Origin: Chitinophagaceae bacterium UBA1930
GTDB lineage: Bacteria; Bacteroidota; Bacteroidia; Chitinophagales; Chitinophagaceae
Assembly (NCBI GenBank): GCA_002337145.1
Contig: DDFK01000002.1
Coordinates: 1,736,868-1,800,867, forward strand
DNA: 64,000 nt
Reading direction: 5' to 3'
Below are positions 16,449 through 24,888 of the stretch, piece by piece (position 1 is the first letter of the stretch; each line of letters starts with the position of its first letter). A program made the translations under genes and the position numbers. The notes below the pieces were generated by a model, which had not been told where the DNA came from, did no database searches, and was given only the letters and a program-made list of their open reading frames with translations.

Positions 16449-17693
16449 TTAAATGAACTCTCCATTAATCATTACACGGTCAATCAGGTTGCTGCCAAAA
16501 GCATATGGTATATAAGCTAGTGATGGTATGGGTTTTATAAAAACAAGGTTTGCCTTTTTGCCAATAGCAATACTGCCAACTTCATTGTTCAGTTGCATGG
16601 CAAAGGCCCCGTTAATGGTTGCTGCATTAATGGCTTCTTCGGGCAGCATCTTCATTTGTATGCAGCTCATGGAAACAACCAGGTTCATATTGCCGCTGGG
16701 CGATGAACCGGGATTGTAGTCACTGGCCAGTGCTATGGCACAATTGGCATCCATCAGTTTCCTGGCAGGCTGAAAAGGCATACGCAAAAAGAAAGCAGCG
16801 GTTGGCAACAATGTGCCTATTGTATCGGATGTAGCCAATGCATCAATGGCCGCATCATCCATTGTTTCCAGATGGTCCACACTAACTGCTCCCAGCTTTA
16901 CCCCTACCTGCGTGCCGCCAGAAAGGTTCAGTTGGTTGGCATGTATCTTTGGTTTCAGTCCAATGGCCATACCTGCCTTGCAAATGGTTTCCGTTTCTGC
17001 TGGCGAAAAGAAACCTTCCTCGCAAAACACATCAATATAATCTGCCAACTGTTCCCTGGCAATAGCCGGCAGCATTTCGTTAATGATACTGTCAATATAA
17101 CCCTGATGGTTTTCTTTATAGGCAATAGGATAAGTATGTGCACCCAAAAAAGTTGCTTTCACAGGTATGGGCGATTCCTTTTTCAAACGCTTTATTACAC
17201 GCAGCATTTTCAGTTCGCCTTCCACAGACAAACCGTAACCGCTTTTTATTTCTATTGCACCCGTACCCAGTGCTATCAATTCATTTAAACGCTTCCATGC
17301 ACTGTCAAACAATTCGTCTTCTGTTGCAGCAGCAATCCTTTGTGCCGAATTCAAAATACCACCACCTTTTGCAGCAATCTCGGCATAACTCAATCCATTG
17401 ATCTTGTCAATAAATTCATTTTCTCTTGATGCCGCAAAAACAAGGTGCGTATGACTATCGCACCAGGCAGGCATAATGGTCAGGCCATCGGCGTCCAGCA
17501 CTTCGTTAATGGCACGTTCATGGTGAATGAGTTCGTCCATCTTGCCAAAGCCAGCAATGATACCATCTTCAATTACCAAATAGGCATTCTCTATACATGG
17601 CAGATGCTTTAGTTGGCTACCACGCAAGGCTGTTTTAGGGTCCTGCGTGTTTACTAAAAGCTGTATGTTGGTAATGAGCGTTACGTGGTGCAT
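16449..17693 (-). CDS. hutI: imidazolonepropionase
   Basis: 414 residues, the normal length. The amidohydrolase metal site begins at WCDSHTHLVFAASRENEF; further family marks are GGGILNS, the KSGYGLSVEGELKML segment, HANQLNLSGG and SDYNPGSSPSGNM. HutI opens imidazolone propionate to formiminoglutamate, the substrate of both ftcD and the hutG-like enzyme in this window. The upstream enzymes hutH and hutU are not here. It starts 3 bp after the amidase gene's stop and precedes the antiporter by 26 bp, suggesting one transcript. Confidence 0.96.
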   Translation of the reverse strand: MHHVTLITNIQLLVNTQDPKTALRGSQLKHLPCIENAYLVIEDGIIAGFGKMDELIHHERAINEVLDADGLTIMPAWCDSHTHLVFAASRENEFIDKINGLSYAEIAAKGGGILNSAQRIAAATEDELFDSAWKRLNELIALGTGAIEIKSGYGLSVEGELKMLRVIKRLKKESPIPVKATFLGAHTYPIAYKENHQGYIDSIINEMLPAIAREQLADYIDVFCEEGFFSPAETETICKAGMAIGLKPKIHANQLNLSGGTQVGVKLGAVSVDHLETMDDAAIDALATSDTIGTLLPTAAFFLRMPFQPARKLMDANCAIALASDYNPGSSPSGNMNLVVSMSCIQMKMLPEEAINAATINGAFAMQLNNEVGSIAIGKKANLVFIKPIPSLAYIPYAFGSNLIDRVMINGEFI

Positions 17694-17696
17694 ATA

Positions 17697-18512
17697 TCAA
17701 TATTTCTTCATCAGGTTATTCAATACGTTTTTGTCAGCATCATTTATACGCTTGGTACTGTCCTGCATAAAATGCCTTTTAAAAGAACGGATGGCAGCAG
17801 TAGTATCCCTTGTATCGTAACCAACAATCCGCAATGCTTGCAGGTAACTAAAGTTTGCAGGAATGGTATCCCTTACTTCATCATACCATAAACCAAAACC
17901 CTTGTCAGCAAGCTTTTTCCAAGGAAATAGGATGCTAGGATCATTTTTCCTAGTGGGTGCAATATCACCATGCCCAATAAAATTGGCCGTAGGTACATTG
18001 TAATCTTTTTTCAGTTTGCCCAATAGGCTTATCAAACTGTTTATCTGTGCGTCGCTAAAAGACTCAAAACCGTTATTGTCCAGTTCAATGCCAATGGAGC
18101 ATGAGTTCATATCAGTTACATTGCCCCATTTGCTTAGGCCAGCATGGTGTGCTCGCATGTAATCGTTTAGCATGTGGTGTATAACGCCATCCCTGCAAAT
18201 AACATAGTGTGCACTGGTTTGCGTACGGGTAAGCGTAAATGTTTTCAGGGTTTGGTCGCAAGTGTTTTGTGCCGTATGGTGTATAATTACAAAGTTGGGT
18301 TTACGCATACTGAAGTTAGTGGTGCCCACAAAATAATCGGGCATTTTAATGGAGTCGTTGCCTTCAACAGTTGGTATCTCTTTTAAATTGCTGGCATAGC
18401 TTTTTGCCTGGGTCTTATACACTTTATTTGTGTCTGCATAAGGCTTGGGGGCACAACTGTAAATAACAATTGCCGCAGCTATTGCCAATAAAAAATGTTT
18501 TTGCTTAAGCAT
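17697..18512 (-). CDS. lipoprotein N-acetylmuramoyl-L-alanine amidase (Amidase_2 / AmpD-like)
   Basis: 271 residues from ATG 18512. The signal sequence ends in the lipobox IYSC, so the enzyme is probably lipid-anchored. The Amidase_2 domain has the zinc ligands in FVIIHHTAQ and the partner in FIGHGDIAPTRKNDPS, with ICRDGVIHHMLNDYMRAHHAG and SIGIELDNNG between. It cleaves the MurNAc-L-Ala bond in the wall or in muropeptides. It lies 40 bp after bshB1 and 3 bp before hutI on the same strand; this mixture looks like shared transcription rather than a shared pathway. Confidence 0.92.
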   Translation of the reverse strand: MLKQKHFLLAIAAAIVIYSCAPKPYADTNKVYKTQAKSYASNLKEIPTVEGNDSIKMPDYFVGTTNFSMRKPNFVIIHHTAQNTCDQTLKTFTLTRTQTSAHYVICRDGVIHHMLNDYMRAHHAGLSKWGNVTDMNSCSIGIELDNNGFESFSDAQINSLISLLGKLKKDYNVPTANFIGHGDIAPTRKNDPSILFPWKKLADKGFGLWYDEVRDTIPANFSYLQALRIVGYDTRDTTAAIRSFKRHFMQDSTKRINDADKNVLNNLMKKY

Positions 18513-18552
18513 GGTTTTAAGTAGTTGGTTGGTTAAGGTTCTTGCTTTATTA

Positions 18553-19281
18553 TTAAGTAACGTTCTGTACAAAGGCATCCAGGCTTGTTACGCCCAGTAC
18601 TTTTTCTGAAATGAAGCCTTCGGCATATTGCACGCCAATCCTTTTGCCCAGCATCATTGCCCTTGCCTTTACGGTTTCCATGAATTGTGGCGATGAGATA
18701 TAGGTCTGTGGCTCATCGGTACCCGGACTATTGAACTGTGTGGTATAACATAAAATGGCTGCTTCTTTTTTTGCTTGATGGTCAGAAATGTCCACTACAA
18801 AAGAGGGCTGTATAAACCTGTCCTGTATATAATGAAACACATATTTAGGTCGCCATGCTTCCTGCATTTTGCCATCATAAGAAGTAGTTATTTTTCGCAG
18901 GCCTGATAAAAAGGCGGCATCGCTTACCAGCTTTGCACTACGCCCATGGTCGGGGTGGCGGTCTTCTGGTGCATTGCACAGTATAATTTCAGGTTGATAT
19001 TTCCTTATTGCTTCAATTACTTTTCGTTGATGCGGTTCATCGTTCTGAAAAAAGCCATCGGCCATTTTCAGGTTCTCCCTTACATGTACGCCCATTACTT
19101 TGGCAGCATTGGTGGCTTCTACGTACCGTATCTCTGCCGAGCCTCTTGTTCCCAGTTCACCCTGCGTCAAATCTACCACGCCTACTTTCTTGCCTTCTGC
19201 TATGGCGGCTATCAAAGTGCCTGCACAGCCCAGTTCCACATCATCGGGGTGCACACCAAAAGCCAATATGTCCAACTTCAT
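18553..19281 (-). CDS. bshB1: bacillithiol biosynthesis deacetylase BshB1
   Basis: 242 residues from ATG 19281 (KLDILAFGVHPDDVELG). A LmbE-like zinc hydrolase with the HPDD motif near the N-terminus and HPDHGRS in the middle. GELGTRGSAEIR and ILCNAPEDRHPDH are typical of BshB1, which removes the acetyl group of GlcNAc-malate to make GlcN-malate, the second step of bacillithiol synthesis in Bacteroidota and Firmicutes. BshA and BshC are not in the window. It heads a minus-strand run bshB1, amidase, hutI, antiporter. Confidence 0.94.
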   Translation of the reverse strand: MKLDILAFGVHPDDVELGCAGTLIAAIAEGKKVGVVDLTQGELGTRGSAEIRYVEATNAAKVMGVHVRENLKMADGFFQNDEPHQRKVIEAIRKYQPEIILCNAPEDRHPDHGRSAKLVSDAAFLSGLRKITTSYDGKMQEAWRPKYVFHYIQDRFIQPSFVVDISDHQAKKEAAILCYTTQFNSPGTDEPQTYISSPQFMETVKARAMMLGKRIGVQYAEGFISEKVLGVTSLDAFVQNVT

Positions 19282-19318
19282 TGTTACTTGTTTATCGGTA
19301 AAGATAATATTGTATGCA

Positions 19319-19353
19319 ACAAAAAATCCCGCCTCATGCATGAAGCGGGATTT
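19319..19353 (-). terminator. rho-independent terminator of rpmE2
   Basis: Perfect 9-bp arms AAATCCCGC/GCGGGATTT (19324-19353) with a further TCATG/CATGA stem inside. Read on the minus strand the hairpin is followed by a run of T. It sits directly after rpmE2. Confidence 0.88.
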
Positions 19354-19372
19354 ATAATTTGTTGAAGCGGAA

Positions 19373-19624
19373 TTAAGCTTTCTTGGCGTAACGTTTTTTG
19401 AATTTGTCGATACGTCCTGCAGTATCCACCATCATATTTTTACCTGTGTAAAAAGGATGCGATGTGTTGGAAATATCCAACTTCACCAATGGATACTCGT
19501 TGCCGTCTTCCCACTGAATGGTTTCTTTGGTTGCAGCAGTTGACTTGCTTAAAAATGCGTCACCGTTTGTCATGTCTTTAAACACAACAACCCTGTAACT
19601 TTCTGGATGGATACCTTGTTTCAT
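19373..19624 (-). CDS. rpmE2: 50S ribosomal protein L31, type B
   Basis: 83 residues. MKQGIHPESYRVVVFKDM and HPFYTGKNMMVDTAGRIDKF are characteristic of type B L31. There is no cysteine at all, so this is the zinc-independent form. It is transcribed alone, ending in a strong hairpin terminator before bshB1. Confidence 0.97.
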   Translation of the reverse strand: MKQGIHPESYRVVVFKDMTNGDAFLSKSTAATKETIQWEDGNEYPLVKLDISNTSHPFYTGKNMMVDTAGRIDKFKKRYAKKA

Positions 19625-19733
19625 TTGATTTGTTTTAAGGCCGCACGGATTTTGCCGTGACGATTATATAATAATTTGGGCGGCGAAGATAAGGAAAAGG
19701 AGAAATTCCAAAGAAGAAAAATTCCAATTACAC

Positions 19734-19770
19734 AATTCCAAATTCCAATGGGTTAACGGAATTTGGAATT
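19734..19770. repeat. AT-rich inverted repeat (AATTCCAAATTCC)
   Basis: Perfect 13-bp arms AATTCCAAATTCC (19734-19746) and GGAATTTGGAATT (19758-19770) with an 11-base spacer, just past the yajQ stop. A further AATTTGGAATTT follows. Similar GGAATTTGGAATTT text occurs at about 43674-43698. It could form a weak terminator for yajQ; the arms lack GC. Confidence 0.65.
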
Positions 19771-19784
19771 TACTAATTTGGAAT

Positions 19785-20276
19785 TTAAGACTTCATGTTC
19801 TCGTATTGCAAAGGCAAACCAAAATTGCTATTACGACAAAGAGCTATAACATCCTGTAAATCATCCAGTTTTTTACCCGTTACCCGAATGATATTGTCCA
19901 TAATTGCCGCCTGAACCTTTAATCCGCTATCCTTGATGGCTTTTACTATTTTCTTGGCATCCTCCTGTTTCAGGCCGTTTTTTACGGATACTTCCTTTTT
20001 AACAACCTTGCCGCTTGGGTACGATTCCTTGCTGAAATCAAAAGCATTGGCATCAATTCCCTGCTTTACGCCACGGCTGATGATCACGTCCACTATCTGG
20101 TCAAGTTTCATGTCGCTATCGGCTTCCAGCATCACTTTATAGTCTTTCTTGTTCAGCTCAATCACTACATGGCTGTCCTTGAAATCGAAACGGTTGGTAA
20201 TTTCTTTTTTAACCACATTAATGGCATTGTCCAATGTTTGCAAATCAACTTTGCTGGCAATATCAAATGAAGGCAT
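19785..20276 (-). CDS. yajQ: YajQ-family nucleotide/cyclic-di-GMP-binding protein
   Basis: 163 residues from ATG 20276, giving the standard start PSFDIASKVDLQTLDNA. The two-domain YajQ pattern is complete, including NRFDFKD, KESYPSGKVVKKEV and a C-terminal VTGKKLDDLQDVIALCR. Homologues bind cyclic di-GMP in Xanthomonas and have been linked to RNA or nucleotide binding elsewhere; the role in Bacteroidota is not established. It is monocistronic. Confidence 0.95.
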   Translation of the reverse strand: MPSFDIASKVDLQTLDNAINVVKKEITNRFDFKDSHVVIELNKKDYKVMLEADSDMKLDQIVDVIISRGVKQGIDANAFDFSKESYPSGKVVKKEVSVKNGLKQEDAKKIVKAIKDSGLKVQAAIMDNIIRVTGKKLDDLQDVIALCRNSNFGLPLQYENMKS

Positions 20277-20547
20277 TGGTATAGATTTAAGTAAATAAAG
20301 TATATCGGTTAATCGAATACAATTGAACCGTTTGCAAATATAAAAAATTGGGGCTGTTGGCAGCAAATCAATATTCGGCAGCGGTCCGGGCTATTGTTGC
20401 AAGCCTTCGTTCCTCAGGGCTTTCCACGCTATCCCGCAGCCGTTCAACTGCTCAACAGTACTGGGCATGGGTTGCAGGCAACCGCTACTCATATAATAAT
20501 TGTGCAAGTGAATGCTTCTGAGTAATTTCCACGTTCAAATTTTCTTC
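20277..20547. other. intergenic region with a GC-richer fragment
   Basis: Between divergent yajQ and the serine hydrolase. Bases 20380-20470 are clearly GC-richer than the flanks (GCGGTCCGGGCTATTGTTGC and a CTTTCCACGCTATCCCGCAGC block). This wording resembles a decayed intergenic repeat that I recall from Chitinophaga-type genomes. No gene or RNA is recognised. Confidence 0.4.
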
Positions 20548-22077
20548 ATGAAAAGAACGATACGCCTAATACTGATCCTATATTTTTCGTTGCCCATCTT
20601 CACCTCTAATGCCCAACCATCGTTTATTAAAGACAGCCTGGAAAACTATATTCAGCAAGGGCTTAAAGACTGGCAGATACCAGGGCTGGCCATTGTAATT
20701 GTAAAAGATGGCAAACCCGTTGTAATGAAGGGTTATGGTGTAAAGGATATTGTAAGCAACGAACCCGTAAATGAGCAGACCCTGTTTATGATTGCCAGCA
20801 ATACCAAACTTTTTACAGGCACTGCATTGGCCCAGTTGGAGTATAACAAGGTTATTTCACTTGATGACAAGATAACCAAGTACATTGAAGGCTATAAGCT
20901 GTATGATGAAGCAACAACCAACCTTGTAACCATACGCGACATGCTGAGCCATCGTATTGGCACCAAGACCTTCCAGGGCGATTTCACTTTCTTTGATGGT
21001 AATTTCAGCCGCCGCGAAATCATGTTTGGCATGCGTTTCCTAAAACCAAGTGGCAGGTTCAGACAGGATTATGGTTACTGCAATAGTTGCTATTTAACAG
21101 CCGGTCAAATTATACCCATTGTAAGCGGCAAGCCTTGGGAAGTGTATGTGTACGACAGTATCGTTACGCCTTTGGGCATGGTCAATACCCATGTACTATC
21201 TGCAGGCATTGGCCAAATGCAGAACGTTGCCAAACCTTATACCACCACGTTTACGGGCAAGTTAAACGAAGTGCCGTATGATACTTGGGATAACCTGGCA
21301 CCCGCAGCAAGCATTATCAGCAATGTAAACGATTTAAGCCATTGGTTGTACATGCAGCTAGACAGCGGCAACTATAATGGTAGCAGGGTATTGCCTTGGA
21401 AAGTATTGCAAAAAACAAGGGATGTGAACATTATGACCAATAGCCGCAAATCGACCATTTATCCTACACATTTCAGGGGCTATGGTTTAGGACTGAATGT
21501 GGCAGACTATAATGGCAGGCAAATTTATTGGCATACCGGGGGTGCCAGTGGCATGGTAAGCAATGTATGTTTTGTGCCCGAAGAAAATTTGGGCATTGCC
21601 ATATTGACCAATAACGACAACCAGAATTTTTTTGAACTGTTGCGTTACCAGATTTTGGATGCCTACCTTGGCGTGGATTATGTAAACAGAAGCTGGCAGC
21701 AATTGCCTGCCTTTCAAAAAAATGAAAAAGAGAGCCTACAAAAAATTGCCGATTTAAAAGCAAGGGTAAAAGACAATACCCCCCCATTGGCATTAAAGCA
21801 GTATGAAGGCGAGTACCTGAACGAGCTGTATGGAAAAATTGTGATAAGTGTAAAAGACGACAAACAACTCTTCATCAACTTTAAAAGCCACAATAACCTT
21901 ACTGCCACGGTTGATTATTTGGACAACAACGAATGGCTATTGCAGTACAACAATATCCTGTATGGCATTTTTCCTATAAAATTCAAAGTTGAACAGGACA
22001 AAGTAATTGGCGTAGATATTAAGGCCAATGATTTTATTGAGTTCGATCCTTATACTTTTTTAAAAAAGCAGGAATAA
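20548..22077 (+). CDS. secreted serine hydrolase of the beta-lactamase (class C / PBP4*) family with DUF3471-like tail
   Basis: 509 residues from ATG 20548; signal peptide to about residue 22 (IFTSNAQ). The penicillin-recognising fold has its three motifs: SNTK (Ser84, Lys87), YCN (Tyr177, Asn179) and HTG in WHTGGASG. The last 100 residues form a separate small beta domain (LKQYEGEYLNELYGKIVISV), like DUF3471. Such proteins act as esterases, D-amino peptidases or amidases more often than as beta-lactamases; the substrate is unknown. It is monocistronic, ending before a symmetric terminator. Confidence 0.9.
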   Translation: MKRTIRLILILYFSLPIFTSNAQPSFIKDSLENYIQQGLKDWQIPGLAIVIVKDGKPVVMKGYGVKDIVSNEPVNEQTLFMIASNTKLFTGTALAQLEYNKVISLDDKITKYIEGYKLYDEATTNLVTIRDMLSHRIGTKTFQGDFTFFDGNFSRREIMFGMRFLKPSGRFRQDYGYCNSCYLTAGQIIPIVSGKPWEVYVYDSIVTPLGMVNTHVLSAGIGQMQNVAKPYTTTFTGKLNEVPYDTWDNLAPAASIISNVNDLSHWLYMQLDSGNYNGSRVLPWKVLQKTRDVNIMTNSRKSTIYPTHFRGYGLGLNVADYNGRQIYWHTGGASGMVSNVCFVPEENLGIAILTNNDNQNFFELLRYQILDAYLGVDYVNRSWQQLPAFQKNEKESLQKIADLKARVKDNTPPLALKQYEGEYLNELYGKIVISVKDDKQLFINFKSHNNLTATVDYLDNNEWLLQYNNILYGIFPIKFKVEQDKVIGVDIKANDFIEFDPYTFLKKQE

Positions 22078-22179
22078 TGCCCTAGTTGCAAATTTCTACC
22101 TGCAAAGGGTTTCATTAAATAGTAACTATGTGAGTATTATTATGTAGCTAATAAACCTGGTTTATCTTTTGCAAGAATA

Positions 22180-22210
22180 AAAAAGCTTCTACAAATTGTA
22201 GAAGCTTTTT
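22180..22210. terminator. bidirectional terminator
   Basis: A near-perfect palindrome of AAAAAGCTTCTACAA and its complement with a central A; both strands end in a run of T. It lies between the convergent serine hydrolase and the DUF6089-like gene. Confidence 0.85.
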
Positions 22211-22239
22211 CATATATATCATGCGTGTCATTCTCTTTA

Positions 22240-23124
22240 TTATAGAACCCTTCCTGGGTTTCTCATGCTACCACGCTGCCTGCCACCGCCACCGCCGTAG
22301 AAACCAAGGCCACCACCCCAAGATATATTGGCCAACCTGTATGTAAGTTTCAATTGGAATGTGTAGAACATATCCTTGCTCTTAGGATTGCCTCTTGGCA
22401 TGGAAACACCCGGAAAAGGTTTTCCAACCTCATCGCCCCTGTATGAAAGCAGTGCACTGTATGGGTTGGTGAAGTCGGTAGGTTCAACATAGCTTCCGCT
22501 TACATCATCCAAATAATCCGTAAAGGTTTTCCTGATGAATACTTCACCACCAAGGGATAGGTCTTCTGTAAGATCAAACCTTACACCACCACCAAAACCA
22601 ATGTTGAATTGTGTCAATGAATATGGTTTCCTGTCGGGATAAGCAGCTAAGCCTTGCCCTTCGGTACCATAATCATGCAGGTTTACTTTTTCGCCAAATT
22701 TGTCAATTGTTGTTGGGTTAAAATGGAACAGACCCGGTCCAGCAAATATGTATGGGGTCCAGCCGTACTCGGAAGTATTGTTCAAAAAGTCGTACTCAGC
22801 GGCTGCACTTACTTCCCATATAAAACTTTTGAAGTTCAGGTTCCTGTTCTTGTAAATAATATCCTTATTGTCTTTGTCATCTCCTTTAATACCCAACATC
22901 GAAATGTTGAACCTGGCCCTCAACTGCTCTGTAAAATCATAGCTGCCACCAAAAGTAAAGGCAGGCGAAACCTGTTTTACAAGTGGTGCACCCTGCACCA
23001 GGTCGCCATAATAGGCACTACCACCCAGTGCTGCCGAAACCCTAACCCTTTGTGCATAACTTGCAACGGAGCCAGTGAGAAGAAGAGTAAGTAAGAAATA
23101 ACGTAAAATAGGCTTCATATTCAT
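22240..23124 (-). CDS. outer-membrane beta-barrel protein, DUF6089-like
   Basis: 294 residues from ATG 23124 (another ATG two codons on). Signal peptide ends at about residue 24 (GSVASYAQ). The mature protein alternates short hydrophobic strands and polar turns: ALGGSAYYGDLVQG, then YDFTEQLRARFNISML, YIFAGPGLFHFNP and GVRFDLTEDLSLGGEVFIRK, a typical small 8-stranded barrel. The YYGDL start is common in DUF6089 proteins of Bacteroidota. The tail is glycine-rich (WGGGLGFYGGGGGRQRG). Probably a structural outer-membrane protein; the function is unknown. Confidence 0.83.
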   Translation of the reverse strand: MNMKPILRYFLLTLLLTGSVASYAQRVRVSAALGGSAYYGDLVQGAPLVKQVSPAFTFGGSYDFTEQLRARFNISMLGIKGDDKDNKDIIYKNRNLNFKSFIWEVSAAAEYDFLNNTSEYGWTPYIFAGPGLFHFNPTTIDKFGEKVNLHDYGTEGQGLAAYPDRKPYSLTQFNIGFGGGVRFDLTEDLSLGGEVFIRKTFTDYLDDVSGSYVEPTDFTNPYSALLSYRGDEVGKPFPGVSMPRGNPKSKDMFYTFQLKLTYRLANISWGGGLGFYGGGGGRQRGSMRNPGRVL

Positions 23125-23222
23125 ATTAGTTCTGGTAAAGATAGTAGATAACTGCAAAATAAGGGTTTTTGCTCCAATATTTAAAACAACGGTAATACAT
23201 TATACGCTGCTTTGGCCAAAAA

Positions 23223-23254
23223 CAAAGGCTATCCACAAATGTGGATAGCCTTTG
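23223..23254 (-). terminator. terminator after uxaC
   Basis: Perfect 15-bp arms CAAAGGCTATCCACA/TGTGGATAGCCTTTG with a 2-base centre, followed on the minus strand by TTTTT. It closes the pectin/galacturonate cluster and separates it from the DUF6089-like gene. T-rich sequence on the plus side suggests it could also act in that direction. Confidence 0.88.
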
Positions 23255-23272
23255 TTTTTCTATTCTATAAAC

Positions 23273-24712
23273 CTATGCAGGTATTGCTACGGCTTTTTTC
23301 ACGTTTTCGTGTTGCCAGCCAAAATAGTTCTGGGCATTGTGGAAGCAGATGTCCTTAATGACCTTGCCTACCCATACAATATCGTTTGGCAGTTCGCCCC
23401 TTTCAATCTCCTCGCCAAAAAGGTTGCAAAGCAATCTTCTAAAATATTCGTGACGGGGGAACGACAAAAAGCTACGGCTATCTGTAAGCATGCCTACAAA
23501 TTTGCTCAACAGGCCCATATTGCTCAGGGCGTTCATCTGTTTTACCATTCCGTCTTTTTGATCGAGGAACCACCAACCGCTACCCCATTGCACTTTACCG
23601 GCCACACTTCCATCGTTGAAGTTGCCAATCATGGTTGCCATCAATTCGTTGTCAGCGGGGTTCAGGTTGTATAATATTGTCTTTGCCAATTTATCTTCAG
23701 AATCCAGTTTGCCGAGGAAACTTGCCAATGCTTTGCCTTGGGAGAAATCGCCAATGGAATCCCAACCGGTATCGGGACCCAACGTGCGAAGCATCCTTGT
23801 ATTGTTGTTACGCAGTGCACCTAGGTGAAACTGTTGCACCCAGCCTTTTTCCCAATCCCATTCAGCAAAATGCAAAAGCATGGCACTTTTAAAATGGCGT
23901 TGCTCGGTATCGCTTAAATGTTTGCCAATATGTATCTTGTTGAAGATGGTTTCAATTTCGGTGCCTGTAAAATCTTCGGCATACATTTCTTCGAGGCCAT
24001 GATCGCTTACACCGCAACCCATAGATGCAAAGAAATCGTGACGGTTCTGCAAGGCATACAGGAAATCATCAAATGAAGAGATATTGATATTGCTTGCCGC
24101 TTCCAGCTTCTTCAAATACTCGTTGAACTTGACAGGATCGGCAACATCCATTGCTTTATCCGGACGGAAAGCAGGCAGTATCGGAATTTCAAAACCTTCA
24201 TCACGCAATTGTGCATGGTATTCCAGGTTATCGATCGGGTCGTCTGTTGTGCAAACAGTAGCCACGTTCATTTTACGCAGCAGGTTCCTTACACTGTAAT
24301 CGCTTGTTCTTAGCTTGGCACTGCATTCTTCGTAGATCCTTCTTGCAGAGTTTGCATCCAGCAGCTCATGCACATCAAAATAACGCTGCAGTTCCAAATG
24401 CGTCCAATGATATAACGGGTTACGCAATGTATACGGAACCGTTGCAGCCCATTGCTGAAACTTTTCATAGTCGCTTGCATCGCCTGTACAATAGCGTTCA
24501 TCGATGCCGTTGGTACGCATGGCACGCCATTTATAATGGTCGCCATACAACCAAATCTGTGTAAGGTTCTCAAAAATCTTGTCATCTGCAATCTGCTGTT
24601 GCGGCAAGTGGCAGTGATAATCTATTATGGGCATGTCTTTCGCATACTCATGAAATAATTTTTCTGCCGTTTTATTGTTTAGCAAAAAATTTTCGTCAAG
24701 GAACTTTTTCAT
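23273..24712 (-). CDS. uxaC: glucuronate/galacturonate isomerase
   Basis: 479 residues from ATG 24712 (KKFLDENFLLNNKTAEKL). The family start MPIIDYHCHLPQQQIADD carries the metal-binding HxH; VCTTDDPIDNLEYH and IGNFNDGSVAGKVQWGSGWW are further UxaC hallmarks. It converts D-galacturonate to D-tagaturonate (and D-glucuronate to D-fructuronate). As last gene of the cluster it takes galacturonate released by GH28 and feeds UxaB. A 176-bp gap separates it from uxaA, and this gap contains short repeats (AATCGTAAATCGT-type text). Confidence 0.96.
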   Translation of the reverse strand: MKKFLDENFLLNNKTAEKLFHEYAKDMPIIDYHCHLPQQQIADDKIFENLTQIWLYGDHYKWRAMRTNGIDERYCTGDASDYEKFQQWAATVPYTLRNPLYHWTHLELQRYFDVHELLDANSARRIYEECSAKLRTSDYSVRNLLRKMNVATVCTTDDPIDNLEYHAQLRDEGFEIPILPAFRPDKAMDVADPVKFNEYLKKLEAASNINISSFDDFLYALQNRHDFFASMGCGVSDHGLEEMYAEDFTGTEIETIFNKIHIGKHLSDTEQRHFKSAMLLHFAEWDWEKGWVQQFHLGALRNNNTRMLRTLGPDTGWDSIGDFSQGKALASFLGKLDSEDKLAKTILYNLNPADNELMATMIGNFNDGSVAGKVQWGSGWWFLDQKDGMVKQMNALSNMGLLSKFVGMLTDSRSFLSFPRHEYFRRLLCNLFGEEIERGELPNDIVWVGKVIKDICFHNAQNYFGWQHENVKKAVAIPA

Positions 24713-24888
24713 GTTACCAACTTTTATTCGTGAATGGTGCAAGCTGAATGTTGAATAGCCATTTCAAATTGCACAGTGTTTTTATCTTTTTTGTTAGCTC
24801 TATTTCTTTAGTAGTAATAAATCGTACATCGGTAGTCGTAAATCGTAAGTTGATTGAGACCCGCGAAAAAAGGCTACCGACTTGCGTA

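Noticed and set aside
20380..20470. GC-rich block as a structured RNA
   Set aside because: No stable pairing was found by eye; it is better read as a decayed repeat.
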